Positions 15,870 through 24,500 of a DNA stretch of 64,000 nucleotides are shown here, in pieces. The DNA is from Ramlibacter lithotrophicus. GTDB lineage: Bacteria > Pseudomonadota > Gammaproteobacteria > Burkholderiales > Burkholderiaceae_C. Position 1 is the first letter of the stretch; each line of letters begins with the position of its first letter. Under the pieces are notes generated by a model that was given only the letters and a program-made list of their open reading frames with translations, was not told the DNA's origin and did no database searches. Location: positions 186,001 through 250,000 of the forward strand of contig NZ_VTOX01000002.1 in the NCBI RefSeq assembly GCF_012184415.1. The letters run 5' to 3'. A program made the translations under genes and the position numbers.

Positions 15870-17284
15870 CTACTCATCCCCCGCGCCCCTCATCTCCGCC
15901 TCCTTCACGCACTGCCAGAACCTCGCCTTGCGCGCGTGTGCCGCACGCACCGTCTCCACGAACGTGGCATGCGGCTCGAGTGGCCAGAGGTCTGGCTGCG
16001 CCGCCGCGATCGCCGCCAGCCGCATCCAGTATTGTGCGCCGTACGGGTAGGCCTTGGCATGGGCGCGCGCCAGCAAGTCGGTGAGCAACGCGCGGTATAC
16101 CGCCGTGGCGCCTTTCATCAGCGAGCGCTCCTCCAAGGTGCGAGCCAGCTCCGGCAGCGTGTAGTAGGCGCCGCCGTCGAGCCGCTGGACGCCGCTGACC
16201 AGCGCCGCTTCGGCCGCTGCGTCCTCACGGATGTCCAGCAGCAGCAGGGCTGCGTCGGCCGGATCGGGATGCTCCAGCGCCAGTTTCCGCGCTTGGGCAA
16301 CAGCCGCCGGCTGCTCAGGCACGGCCAGGTCCTCCAGCCAGTGGTGCAAATCGGTGACGGAGAGCGAGCGCTTGAAGATCTGCCGGCGGATGGACGCGGC
16401 CTCGCCCAGCCTGCCCAGCCGCTCCAAGGATTGCGCGAGCAGGCTCTGGCGTTCGCCCTCGTGTGGCCCCCACGAGCCCTGCAGCCAGTCGAGGGCGACT
16501 TCGGCGCGGCCGCAGTCCAGATAGGCGCGCGCGAATTCCGCTTTCTGCAACGGATTCGGCTCGGGCGAGTACATCTGCACGGCTCGTACCTGCACATCGG
16601 GGTCGCGCAGCGCCCGCGACAGCAGCGTGAGCGGCTCCGAAACCGTGAAGACTTCCACCGGCAGGCGAGAGTCCTGCCGGTCCCGTGCGGCGGCCAGCAC
16701 GCCGCGCAGCTCTACTTCGAAGCGAGCCACCAGCTGGCGCATGGCCGCTTCGTCCAGCAGCAAGTTGGCATGCAGCAGCAGATCCTCCCGGGCGCCGTAG
16801 CCATCGTCCCTGGCCAGGCGCAGCAGGCGGTCGGGCCACTGGTCGGGCGGGGCCTCGCAGCGTGCCGCCGCCTTCAGCCACAGCACGCAACCCGCGCCCA
16901 GTGCCGCGCCGATCGCGCCGTTGGAATCGTCGGTCCGCTCCAGGAACAAACCATCCGATTGGATGAAGGCCTCCGCCAGCTCGAGGGCCGCGGCCGGGTC
17001 CTTCGGCAGCAGCTCTCGCTCGATCTGGGCCAGCCAGAGCTCCAGTTCGCGGCCGAAGGCGCCTGCTTCGGCATAGGGCACGAACGCCGTCGAGCGTCGC
17101 CACGCATTCAGGCGCTTGCGGAACGACGCAGCCAGGCGCGACGGCCGGTCGCCAGCCGCAGCCGCTCCAGACGGTGGCGCACGGCATCGTGCTCGTGCGA
17201 CAGCTCGAGCAGCACGCCGGCCAGGGTCGGCACGTCCTGCGCCAGGAGGAAGACTTCCAGTTCATCGATGGACTTGCGGGCCAT
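15870..17284 (-). pseudogene. DUF6880-like helical repeat protein, apparent frameshift near 17143
   Basis: Two frames join into one protein of about 471 residues. The first part starts at ATG 17284 (MARKSIDELEVFLLAQDVP, then ELSHEHDAVRHRLERLRLATG) and hits a stop soon after. A second frame picks up SRLAASFRKRLNAWRRSTAF and continues cleanly to TAG 15870-15872. Restoring one base in the GG pair at 17143-17144 (GGCCG read as GGCCCG on the coding strand) fuses them. The order helical N-terminus, RKRL linker and long TPR-like helices (YLDCGRAEVALDWL, LGRLGEAASIRRQIFKRSL) fits proteins I associate with DUF6880. A 403-residue product from an internal GTG at 17081 is possible. It could be a sequencing slip in a C-run or a true mutation. 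Confidence 0.6.
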
Positions 17285-17362
17285 GGGCGGGATTGTGCAG
17301 TGCGGGCCGGACGGCGCGGCGAACCGCGCACGATCATCGCTTCACGAAACTGTTGCTCATAG

Positions 17363-17390
17363 TTGACAAATATGGTATTCAGACTATTAT
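17363..17390 (+). promoter_or_regulatory. Strong sigma-70-like promoter of the XRE/AbiEii pair
   Basis: TTGACA (17363-17368) and TATTAT (17385-17390) are separated by 16 bp, in an AT-rich patch unlike the surrounding DNA. ATAGT before and ACTAT after form an inverted repeat across the promoter, which could be the operator for the HTH protein. The ATG follows only 9 bp after the -10 box, so the mRNA would be leaderless or nearly so. Confidence 0.65.
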
Positions 17391-17399
17391 GAGAAACAC

Positions 17400-17870
17400 A
17401 TGCCTGCCACCGTCCCACCCCACGCGCCCATCCGCGACGAGCCCCTGGCCAGCCTGGGCGAGCGCCTGCGCGCCGCCCGCAAGCGCCAGCGCGTCACGAC
17501 CGTCGCGGCCTCGGAGGCTGCGGGCATTTCGCGCGTGACCTTGCATCGCATCGAACGCGGGGAGCCGACTGTGGCAATCGGCGCCTGGATGGCCGCGGCA
17601 AGCGCCCTGGGGCTCGCGTTCGATCTGGTCGATGCGAACGCCGCAAGCCGGACGAGCCAGCTGCCGAAGCAGATTCGCCTTCGCGACTACCCGCAATTGA
17701 AGAAGCTCGCCTGGCAGTTGCATGGAGTCCATGAAATTCCGCCGCGCCAGGCGCTGGAACTGTACGAGCGCAATTGGCGCCATGTGGATCGCATCGCCCT
17801 TTCCGAGGACGAGGCGGCGCTGATCGATATGCTGTCGCGGGAGTTCGGTGGAGGGCGCCTGCTTGTTTGA
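17400..17870 (+). CDS. XRE-family HTH protein, probable antitoxin or autoregulator
   Basis: The 156-residue protein has an HTH of the XRE/Cro type at about 17-70 (LGERLRAARKRQRVT, ASEAAGISRVTLHRIERGEP), followed by a C-terminal helical domain of about 80 residues (LPKQIRLRDYPQLKKLAWQLHG) seen in regulators paired with nucleotidyltransferase toxins. The ATG lies 9 bp after a strong -10 box, suggesting leaderless translation. Its 3' end overlaps the next gene by 23 bp, so the two proteins are coupled. By analogy with AbiEi/AbiEii-like systems it probably represses the operon and neutralises the partner; this is inference, as the HTH type is not AbiEi itself. Confidence 0.8.
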   Translation: MPATVPPHAPIRDEPLASLGERLRAARKRQRVTTVAASEAAGISRVTLHRIERGEPTVAIGAWMAAASALGLAFDLVDANAASRTSQLPKQIRLRDYPQLKKLAWQLHGVHEIPPRQALELYERNWRHVDRIALSEDEAALIDMLSREFGGGRLLV

Positions 17871-18570
17871 ACGTGCGCATCATCGCGACGTTGCGCTCGT
17901 GCTCCAGTCGCTCGACCCGCAAGCCTTGTCGCAACGACATTGCTACTTCGGCGGCGGCACGGCCATGGCGCTGCGATACGGCGAATACCGCGAGTCCGTG
18001 GACATCGACTTCATGGTTTCGGATCTTGCGGGCTACCGCGACCTTCGCCAACTGCTCGGCAACGCGCCCGGGATGCAGCCCATCGTGCGCGGCGGCCTCC
18101 AACTGGAACTCGCCCGCGAAGTCCGCGCGGACCAGTACGGCATCCGCACGCAGGTGCGCGCCGGTACGTCGACGATCAAGTTCGAGATCGTGTTCGAAGC
18201 GCGCATCGACTTGGCCGCGCCCGGCGACGAGGACCGCATCTGCGGCATCCAAGCGCTCGCGCCGATCGACCTCGCCGCCGAAAAGCTGCTGGCGAATGCA
18301 GACCGATGGCCGGACGATTCGGTGTACAGCCGCGACCTCATCGACCTGGCGATGATGCAAGGAGACCGACCGCTGCTGGAAGCATCCTGCGTGAAGGCGG
18401 AAGCTGCCTACGGCAACTCGATCCGGAGCTCGCTCGCGCGAGCGGTCGACGCGCTGCAATCCCGGCCGGGGCGGCTGGAAGAGTGCATGAGGGCGCTGAG
18501 CATCGGGCCGGTCACCAAGGCACAGCTGTGGCAGGCCATACGGGGGATGGCTCGGCGGCTGCTGGGTTGA
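17848..18570 (+). CDS. AbiEii/AbiGii-type nucleotidyltransferase, probable toxin
   Basis: The 240-residue protein has the AbiEii nucleotidyltransferase pattern. The YFGGGTAMALRYGEYR segment gives the G-G-G-T nucleotide loop, and RESVDIDFMV supplies the metal-binding Asp52 and Asp54. Later LAAEKLLANADRW and RDLIDLAMM match the conserved helical part. Such enzymes modify RNA (for example tRNA) with NTPs and act as toxins in type IV toxin-antitoxin or abortive-infection systems. GTG 17848 gives a 23-bp overlap with the HTH gene; TTG 17863, with GGAGGG seven bases before it, is an alternative start that removes five residues. The genomic setting is defence-like. Confidence 0.83.
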   Translation: MEGACLFERAHHRDVALVLQSLDPQALSQRHCYFGGGTAMALRYGEYRESVDIDFMVSDLAGYRDLRQLLGNAPGMQPIVRGGLQLELAREVRADQYGIRTQVRAGTSTIKFEIVFEARIDLAAPGDEDRICGIQALAPIDLAAEKLLANADRWPDDSVYSRDLIDLAMMQGDRPLLEASCVKAEAAYGNSIRSSLARAVDALQSRPGRLEECMRALSIGPVTKAQLWQAIRGMARRLLG

Positions 18571-18595
18571 CTACCGTGGCGCGTTCCGCCGGCAC

Positions 18596-19168
18596 CTACC
18601 GGCACCATTGCTGCTCGCAGGGCACGCCATCGTGGTTGCCGTCCATCTGCACGCCAGGGCAGTTCTTCAGGAAGAAGGTCGCCTCCGCGCAGGACGTCAT
18701 CTGGGAGCAGTGGGTCCGGCCATCGCACGAGAAGCGCGCGGCCGGGGCACCCGTGAGCGGCAGATTGCGATCTACCGGAGCGCCGATAGCCGAAGCAGCA
18801 CCCGGTCGGCTGCCGTATTGCTGGTACCCGTACCATCCGATCGCGCCGGCGATTGCGAGCGCAACGAGGCCGGCCATCACTCCTCCCGCCCGCTCCTCAG
18901 GTTTGCGTCGGCGCGCGGCATGCGCACGTTCGCGCTTCGCAGCATTGGCTGCGATCTCGGCGCGGCGGACATTCACGGCCTTCTTCTTGCCCTGCGCATT
19001 GAGGGCCACTTCGAACGTGATCGTTTCCTGAAGTTCGGGCCTGCGGCCTCTCGGGCAGTCGGAGATATGGACGAAGATGTCCTGCCCGCCATCGGTCGGT
19101 GCAATGAAGCCGAACCCTCGGTCGTCGTTCCAGCTCTTGACCTTTCCGGTGAATCGCATGGCTGGCAT
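18596..19168 (-). CDS. Cold-shock domain - membrane helix - excalibur domain fusion
   Basis: This 190-residue protein has three parts. An N-terminal cold-shock/OB fold (about 4-68) carries RNP-like motifs GFGFIAP and DIFVHIS. A basic, Ala/Arg-rich linker (RRAEIAANAAKRERAHAARRRK) is followed by one membrane helix (about 95-115). The C-terminal excalibur-type Ca-binding domain has cysteines in CDGRTHCSQMTSCAEA and the loop DGNHDGVPCEQQWC. The topology puts the nucleic-acid-binding part in the cytoplasm and the excalibur domain outside. Fusions of this kind (DUF1294 or excalibur tails on CSDs) are known in proteobacteria. It lies 7 bp downstream of the helicase gene on the same strand, possibly co-transcribed. 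Confidence 0.85.
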   Translation of the reverse strand: MPAMRFTGKVKSWNDDRGFGFIAPTDGGQDIFVHISDCPRGRRPELQETITFEVALNAQGKKKAVNVRRAEIAANAAKRERAHAARRRKPEERAGGVMAGLVALAIAGAIGWYGYQQYGSRPGAASAIGAPVDRNLPLTGAPAARFSCDGRTHCSQMTSCAEATFFLKNCPGVQMDGNHDGVPCEQQWCR

Positions 19169-19175
19169 TGGCCGC

Positions 19176-21029
19176 CTACTGATACGCCCGCTGCACCTTG
19201 TCGAGCGACTTTTCCACCAAGTCCACGATGGGCGAGGTGCCCATCGCGCTCAAGCAGAGGCGGTGCGTCGCGCGGGTCATGCCGACGTAGAGCAGGCGGA
19301 GTTCCTCCACCCGCCGCGCCTGGGCGCAATCGAGCTCGTCCAGTCCTGCAACGAAAACGACCGGGAATTCGAGCCCCTTGCTGCTGTGGAGCGTCGTGAG
19401 CTTCACGGCCGGCGGACTAGGTGGCGCCCGTCGATCCGCGCTTGACGGCGAGCATGACACACCTGCCCGCTCGATCGCCGCGCGCATCGTGTCCAGGCTG
19501 CGGCGCGTGCGGGCCAGCACGGCAATATCGGCCGGCGACCGGCCCTGCGCGACGAGTTCGGCGATGGACTCGGCGACGTGCCTTGCCTCCTGTACGCCAT
19601 TTTCGAACCGGTGCAAGGTCGGCACGGGCCCGCTGCGGCCAGCCGATTGCGGCACGATCAACGGCATGTCTTCCTCCGCCGTTGCACGGCCGTCGTTGAG
19701 GATGCCCTCCGCACATTCCATGGCGAGCGCCAGCACCTCGGTGGTATTGCGGTAATTGATCCTGAGGATTTCGGTGCGGCCCTTCGCCTCGATGCCCAGC
19801 CTGGCAAAGCTCATTTTCCGGCGCGACTTCTGATAGATCGATTGGGCATCGTCGTAGAGCACCAGCAGCGACCTGGTCGCCGGATCCACCATCTTGGCCG
19901 CGGCAGCGAGCCAGTCGTCAGCCAGATCGTGCGCCTCGTCGATCAGCACCGCTGCGTACTGGCCTTTCGGAATTCTTGACGAGGTGATGCCCTCGCATGC
20001 GATCCCCGCGAGCGCGTCGTATTCGTCCGAATGGAGCTGGCGGTGCGGGATGGGTGCGAGCTGATAGGTGCGGATCAGATCCATCGCCCAGGAGTGGAAC
20101 GTGCTTACCTGCACGGCGGGGCCGACGCCCTTGAGCCTGAGCATCGTGTCGATCCGCGCGGCCAGCTCCCGGTTGAAGCAAAGCACCAGGATCGGCTTGT
20201 CGGGTCGCGCGATCGCCTGCAGCTGCACCGCGCGATACAGCAGGATCATCGTCTTGCCAGAGCCGGCCGGCCCATGAATGAGCCGATGCCCTTCGCCCAG
20301 GCCGCGGGCAACCGATTCCTGCTGCAAGTCCATCACCTGCAACACGTCCTGCACGATCAGGCGGGACGGGGTGCTCTCGAGCGCAAGACTCTGTTGAGAA
20401 CCCATGCGAAGCTCGGGAAACAGCAGTCCACGCACGATGCTCATTTGCGGCAGCGTCAGAAGGCACTGCCACTGCACGTTGCACATGCCCCACAGCTTCT
20501 GCTGGAAGGCCATCGTTTCGACGGAGTCGGCCAGGTCGTCGGCCAGCATGACCTTCTGGGGCTCGAACACCTCGAAGAAACTCGCATCCCCCGCCACGTC
20601 GGCCGCCTTGATGTGGCTCAGGACGGCGCCCCAGCCCCATGGCATCAGCAGCTTGCCCTTGTGCGGGCCAGAGGCATGCAGCAGGTCCGGGTGGTGCTGG
20701 AGCTGGTGCACGAGATCGAGCATGTAGCCGCGAGCCTGCGATACGGGATGTTCGGCGTTGGCGGCGCCGTGCGAGGTGCGCAATTGCACCAGCATCGGGT
20801 TGGCCTGGACAATGGTCTGGCGCTTCCAGTCCTTCACTTCCAGGATCAGCAGCCCGCACTGCGGATGCAGGATCACGAAATCAGGCTCGCGGCCCGAACC
20901 CATGATGGCAATGTTGTGCCAGACGGCGTAATCGTCTTCCAGATGCCTGGCGAGCGCGTCGAGCACCCGCTTTTCGCCGGCATTGGCACGCTCGCGCACC
21001 CTCGTCTTGCCCTGCGGAAATACTGCCAC
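19176..21029 (-). CDS. NERD-domain UvrD-like helicase
   Basis: The 617-residue protein has an N-terminal NERD nuclease-related domain (about 15-140), with Glu19, Asp50 in REPDFVIL and Glu64-Val-Lys66 in LILEVKDWK forming a PD-(D/E)xK-like site. This is followed by a superfamily-1 helicase: Walker A GPAGSGKT at 253-260, DEAH box at 364-367, RINYRNT, and C-terminal motifs TLHSSKGLEFPVVF and LLYVGMTRA. The family probably degrades or processes DNA, and NERD-helicases often sit in defence neighbourhoods. The downstream cold-shock fusion starts 7 bp after its stop. The roughly 570 bp upstream holds no gene. Confidence 0.9.
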   Translation of the reverse strand: MAVFPQGKTRVRERANAGEKRVLDALARHLEDDYAVWHNIAIMGSGREPDFVILHPQCGLLILEVKDWKRQTIVQANPMLVQLRTSHGAANAEHPVSQARGYMLDLVHQLQHHPDLLHASGPHKGKLLMPWGWGAVLSHIKAADVAGDASFFEVFEPQKVMLADDLADSVETMAFQQKLWGMCNVQWQCLLTLPQMSIVRGLLFPELRMGSQQSLALESTPSRLIVQDVLQVMDLQQESVARGLGEGHRLIHGPAGSGKTMILLYRAVQLQAIARPDKPILVLCFNRELAARIDTMLRLKGVGPAVQVSTFHSWAMDLIRTYQLAPIPHRQLHSDEYDALAGIACEGITSSRIPKGQYAAVLIDEAHDLADDWLAAAAKMVDPATRSLLVLYDDAQSIYQKSRRKMSFARLGIEAKGRTEILRINYRNTTEVLALAMECAEGILNDGRATAEEDMPLIVPQSAGRSGPVPTLHRFENGVQEARHVAESIAELVAQGRSPADIAVLARTRRSLDTMRAAIERAGVSCSPSSADRRAPPSPPAVKLTTLHSSKGLEFPVVFVAGLDELDCAQARRVEELRLLYVGMTRATHRLCLSAMGTSPIVDLVEKSLDKVQRAYQ

Positions 21030-21597
21030 GGCTACAGCCTCCAGTCGCGCGCAAGTCTAGCTGAGCAGCCGGACTGGCAAGTAAGGAAAGTGCCTCCCTG
21101 GAGCGTGCGAATTCGTTGCGGAGCAACGACCGAGCGCTTTCAGGCCGCAGCGGCACATGCGTGAATTAGCGACGACCGCACTGCGGATTACCACGGTCCG
21201 CTGACCATGGATAACTGTATATTGCCGATCGTCAGCCAACTACCGCTTTCGACCCTTTGCTGTCCTTCGACCAACGGCGCCGAATGACAGCAATGCAGCG
21301 ATTGCGGTCGGTCGTCACAGCAGGCCGAACGCACACAAACGGCCATCAAGCGGTCGCAGCCTTGCTGCCGCGGCATGAGTGATGGTCGGCGATACGAAGT
21401 GAAGATGTAGTGACCAGGATCAGGTCACCAGCAAACGCTGTCTCGCGACTCAGCTTGTGTAGACCGAGATTCCTAGCAGCCTGTAAAGTCTCCAGGACCG
21501 CGCGCTTGTTCAGGCTGTGGCCCAGGATCACGTGCTTGATGGCCAACGTACGGGCGGATGGTCCGCTGCGCATCTTGGCCGCTGAGCGGCACCCCCT
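21030..21597. other. Gene-free stretch between divergent helicase and STAND-like genes
   Basis: 568 bp separate two divergent genes. The base mix is more even than in the neighbours. Several short open frames exist (for example 21346-21573 minus, 75 codons), but none shows a ribosome site or a familiar domain. The stretch around 21235-21350 (TACCGCTTTCGACCC onwards) resembles dispersed non-coding sequence I have seen near accessory genes in proteobacteria. Promoters for both flanking genes should be here. I see no clear terminal repeat or integrase. Confidence 0.5.
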
Positions 21598-24500
21598 ATG
21601 ATGGGTTCAAGCTGGAGTCACGCTCACATGCCATCGCCCGAACTCACCGGCGGCGCCGGATTCACCTTTGAAGACGCTGTCGCGGGCTGCTACCTTGCGG
21701 CCCTCGTCAGCGGCACGACCGCGCCGGGCCTCGACGCTGGGGTGGTGCAGCGCGTGGCGCAGCAGCAGGGGGACGCCGGTGAGCCGCTGGATGACGTGAT
21801 CGTCGATGCGGTCGCGTCCGCCGACCACACGACAATGCGGCTGTCGCTGCAGGTCAAGCGGTCGCTAACGGTGTCGGACGCGGCGAGCAACACTGACTTC
21901 CGGGAAGTGATCCAGCGCAGTTGGCGGACGCTGCAAAAGCCAGACTTTCGGGAGCATCTGGACCGGGTGGGCGCGGCCGTCGGCACGATGTCCGACGATG
22001 CCCACCGGCAGTTCACCACGGTGTGCGAATGGGCACGGGCATCCGAGTCGCCAGCCTCCTTCTTCCAGCGGTGCAGCGATGGCGGTGGTGCATCGCAGGC
22101 GCACCAGGCGGTCGTCCATGCAGTTCGCCACTGCGCGCTGGGAGACGCCGGGCCGCTGCAGGATGACGCCCTGCATCGGCTGTTGTCGCATTTGGTCCTC
22201 ATCAAGTTCGACCTGATGCACGCGGGCTCGACCACCGCAGCCGCCGTGCTGGCCGGCCTGCAACGGGCATTGGCGCCCGCGCAGCACGCCCGCGCGCAGG
22301 ACTTGTGGGACCACTTGCGGCAGATCGCGCGCGATGGCGCGGGCCGCAGGGAAGAGTTCAGCCGTGCGTCGTTGCTGCGGCGCTTGCCGGCCGGCTACCG
22401 CTTTGCCGGCGCGCCCGCGCTCGCCGCTGACCTGCAGGTGTTGCGCGAGAGCAGCCGCCACTGGCTGGCGCAGCAGGCCCACGACATCGGCGGCACCCAC
22501 GTGGACCGGACCGACCTGCGCGCCGCGCTCGCAACGGAGATGGAGCGGCACCGGCTGACGCTGATCAAGGGCTTGCCGGGCACCGGCAAGACCGTGCTGC
22601 TGCGAGACCTGCTGGAGCGCTGCTCCGCCGACGGCACCACTCTGTTCTTGACGGCGAACCGGCTGTCCGGCCGCAGCTGGGGCGAGAACGCCGTCGCCAT
22701 GGGTCTCTCGACGGTGGCCATCGAGCCGCTGCTGGTCGAGGTCGCGGCCACCGGCCAGGCGGTGCTGTTCATCGACGGCTTGGACCGCATCGCCCCCCAA
22801 CAGCGCGCGGTCGTCACCGACCTCTTGGGCCAGATCCTGGGCAGTCCCGCCCTGGCGTCCTGGCGGATCGTCGCGACCGCACGGGACGCTGGCATTGAAC
22901 CGCTGCGCAACTGGGTGCCCCCGGCGCTGATCGCGGATAGCGGCGTCGGCTACGTCGATGTCCAGGACTTGTCCGACGGTGAAGCCGCGGGCTTGGTCGC
23001 GCGCCTGCCCGCGCTGCGGCCGTTGTTGATCGGCGGCGACGACCGGGTGCGGGCCCTCGCGCGCCGGCCGTTCTTCGCATCGGTCCTGGCCCGCGGCCTC
23101 GCCGGCTACCCCGCGGGCTTCGCGCCGCGCTCCGAACTTGACCTGGTCCGGGCGTGGTGGGCGCGCGGCGGCTACGACGCGCCGGACATCCAGGTCCTGG
23201 CGCGGCAACAGGCCTTGATTGAACTCGCGCAGCGCAGCGCGCGCGAACTTGGCCGCGACGTGCGAATCCGAATGCTCTCTCCGGCGACGCAGGCCGTCTT
23301 GCCGTCGCTGCAGCAGGATGGGCTGGTGCAGCAGGTCCGAAGCGGCCTGACGGTGCAGTTCGCACACGACATCTTCTTCGAGTGGTCGCTCCTGCATCTG
23401 CTGCTCGACGAAGGTGAGCACTGGATCCGCGTCCTGACCGACGCCGGCGAGCCGCCCGCGCTGGCTCGCACGGTGGAACTGCTGTCGCAGGACACCTACG
23501 TCGATCCTGAAGCATGGGGGCGGCACTTGAAGGCGCTGGAAGCGCCCGCACTGCGGCCGCAATGGTTGAGGGCCTGGCTCATCGCCCCGGTATTCACGCC
23601 CGATTTCAGCGGTCATGCCGATGTATTGACGGCGACGCTCGCGGCCGACGATCACCGGCTGCTGGGGAAGCTGCTGGTGTGGATGCGTGCCGAGAAGACC
23701 ACACCCAACCCCCTGGTGCTGTCCGGCCAGTTGGGCGGGGACTTGGCACCGGCCGAGCGCATCCGGATCGCCGACCTGCTCGGGTGGCCCTCGGACTTCG
23801 GCGCCTGGGAGCGCCTGCTCACCTGGGCGCTCGACCACATCGACGACATCCCCGACGCCTGCCTGCGCGAGCTGGTGGCGTTGTTCCAGACCTGGCAGGT
23901 CCCGCTGATGGACTTGCCGCACCCGCTGTCACGCCGGATCGTGGCGCAGTGCGCCACTTGGCTGCACGCGATCGAGGACGCCCACCAGTCGCCCCAGTGG
24001 CGGTCCGCGGACGACGCGGAGCCGGCTCAACTTGCGCCGCGGGTGCCGGGCGGCCTCGACTCGGAGCTGCGGGCTATAGTGCTGCGCGCGGCGCGTGCCT
24101 TCCCGGACGTGGTCCGCGCTTACCTGGTCAAGATCGAGCCAATCCAACGCCTGCAGGAATCCGCCTTCCGCGAGGTGATGGGCCACGCTGCGCTGCTGGC
24201 GCAGACGCACCCCGAGCTGCTGGCCCAAGTTGCCCGCCGGAGTTTCCTGAACGAGCTGCCGGACGATCAGCAGGCCCGGGAGCGGCGCGAGTCGAGGGAG
24301 CGCGCGTCCCGTATCGCCGCCCTCCGGGCCAAGCCGGAGGCGGAGCGCACCCGCAACGAACAACGCGCGCTGGACCTCCTGCCGATGTCGATCATGTCGG
24401 GCAGGTCTTTCTCGCACCACGACTGGGACCGGCTGTCGATCGGCGCCGACTTTCAGGGGTACTTTCCGGCGTCGCCGCTGCGTGAGCCCTTCCATGCGCT

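Noticed and set aside
21346..21573. 75-codon minus-strand gene before the STAND-like gene
   Set aside because: It has no ribosome site, no recognised similarity and overlaps other equally plausible short frames.
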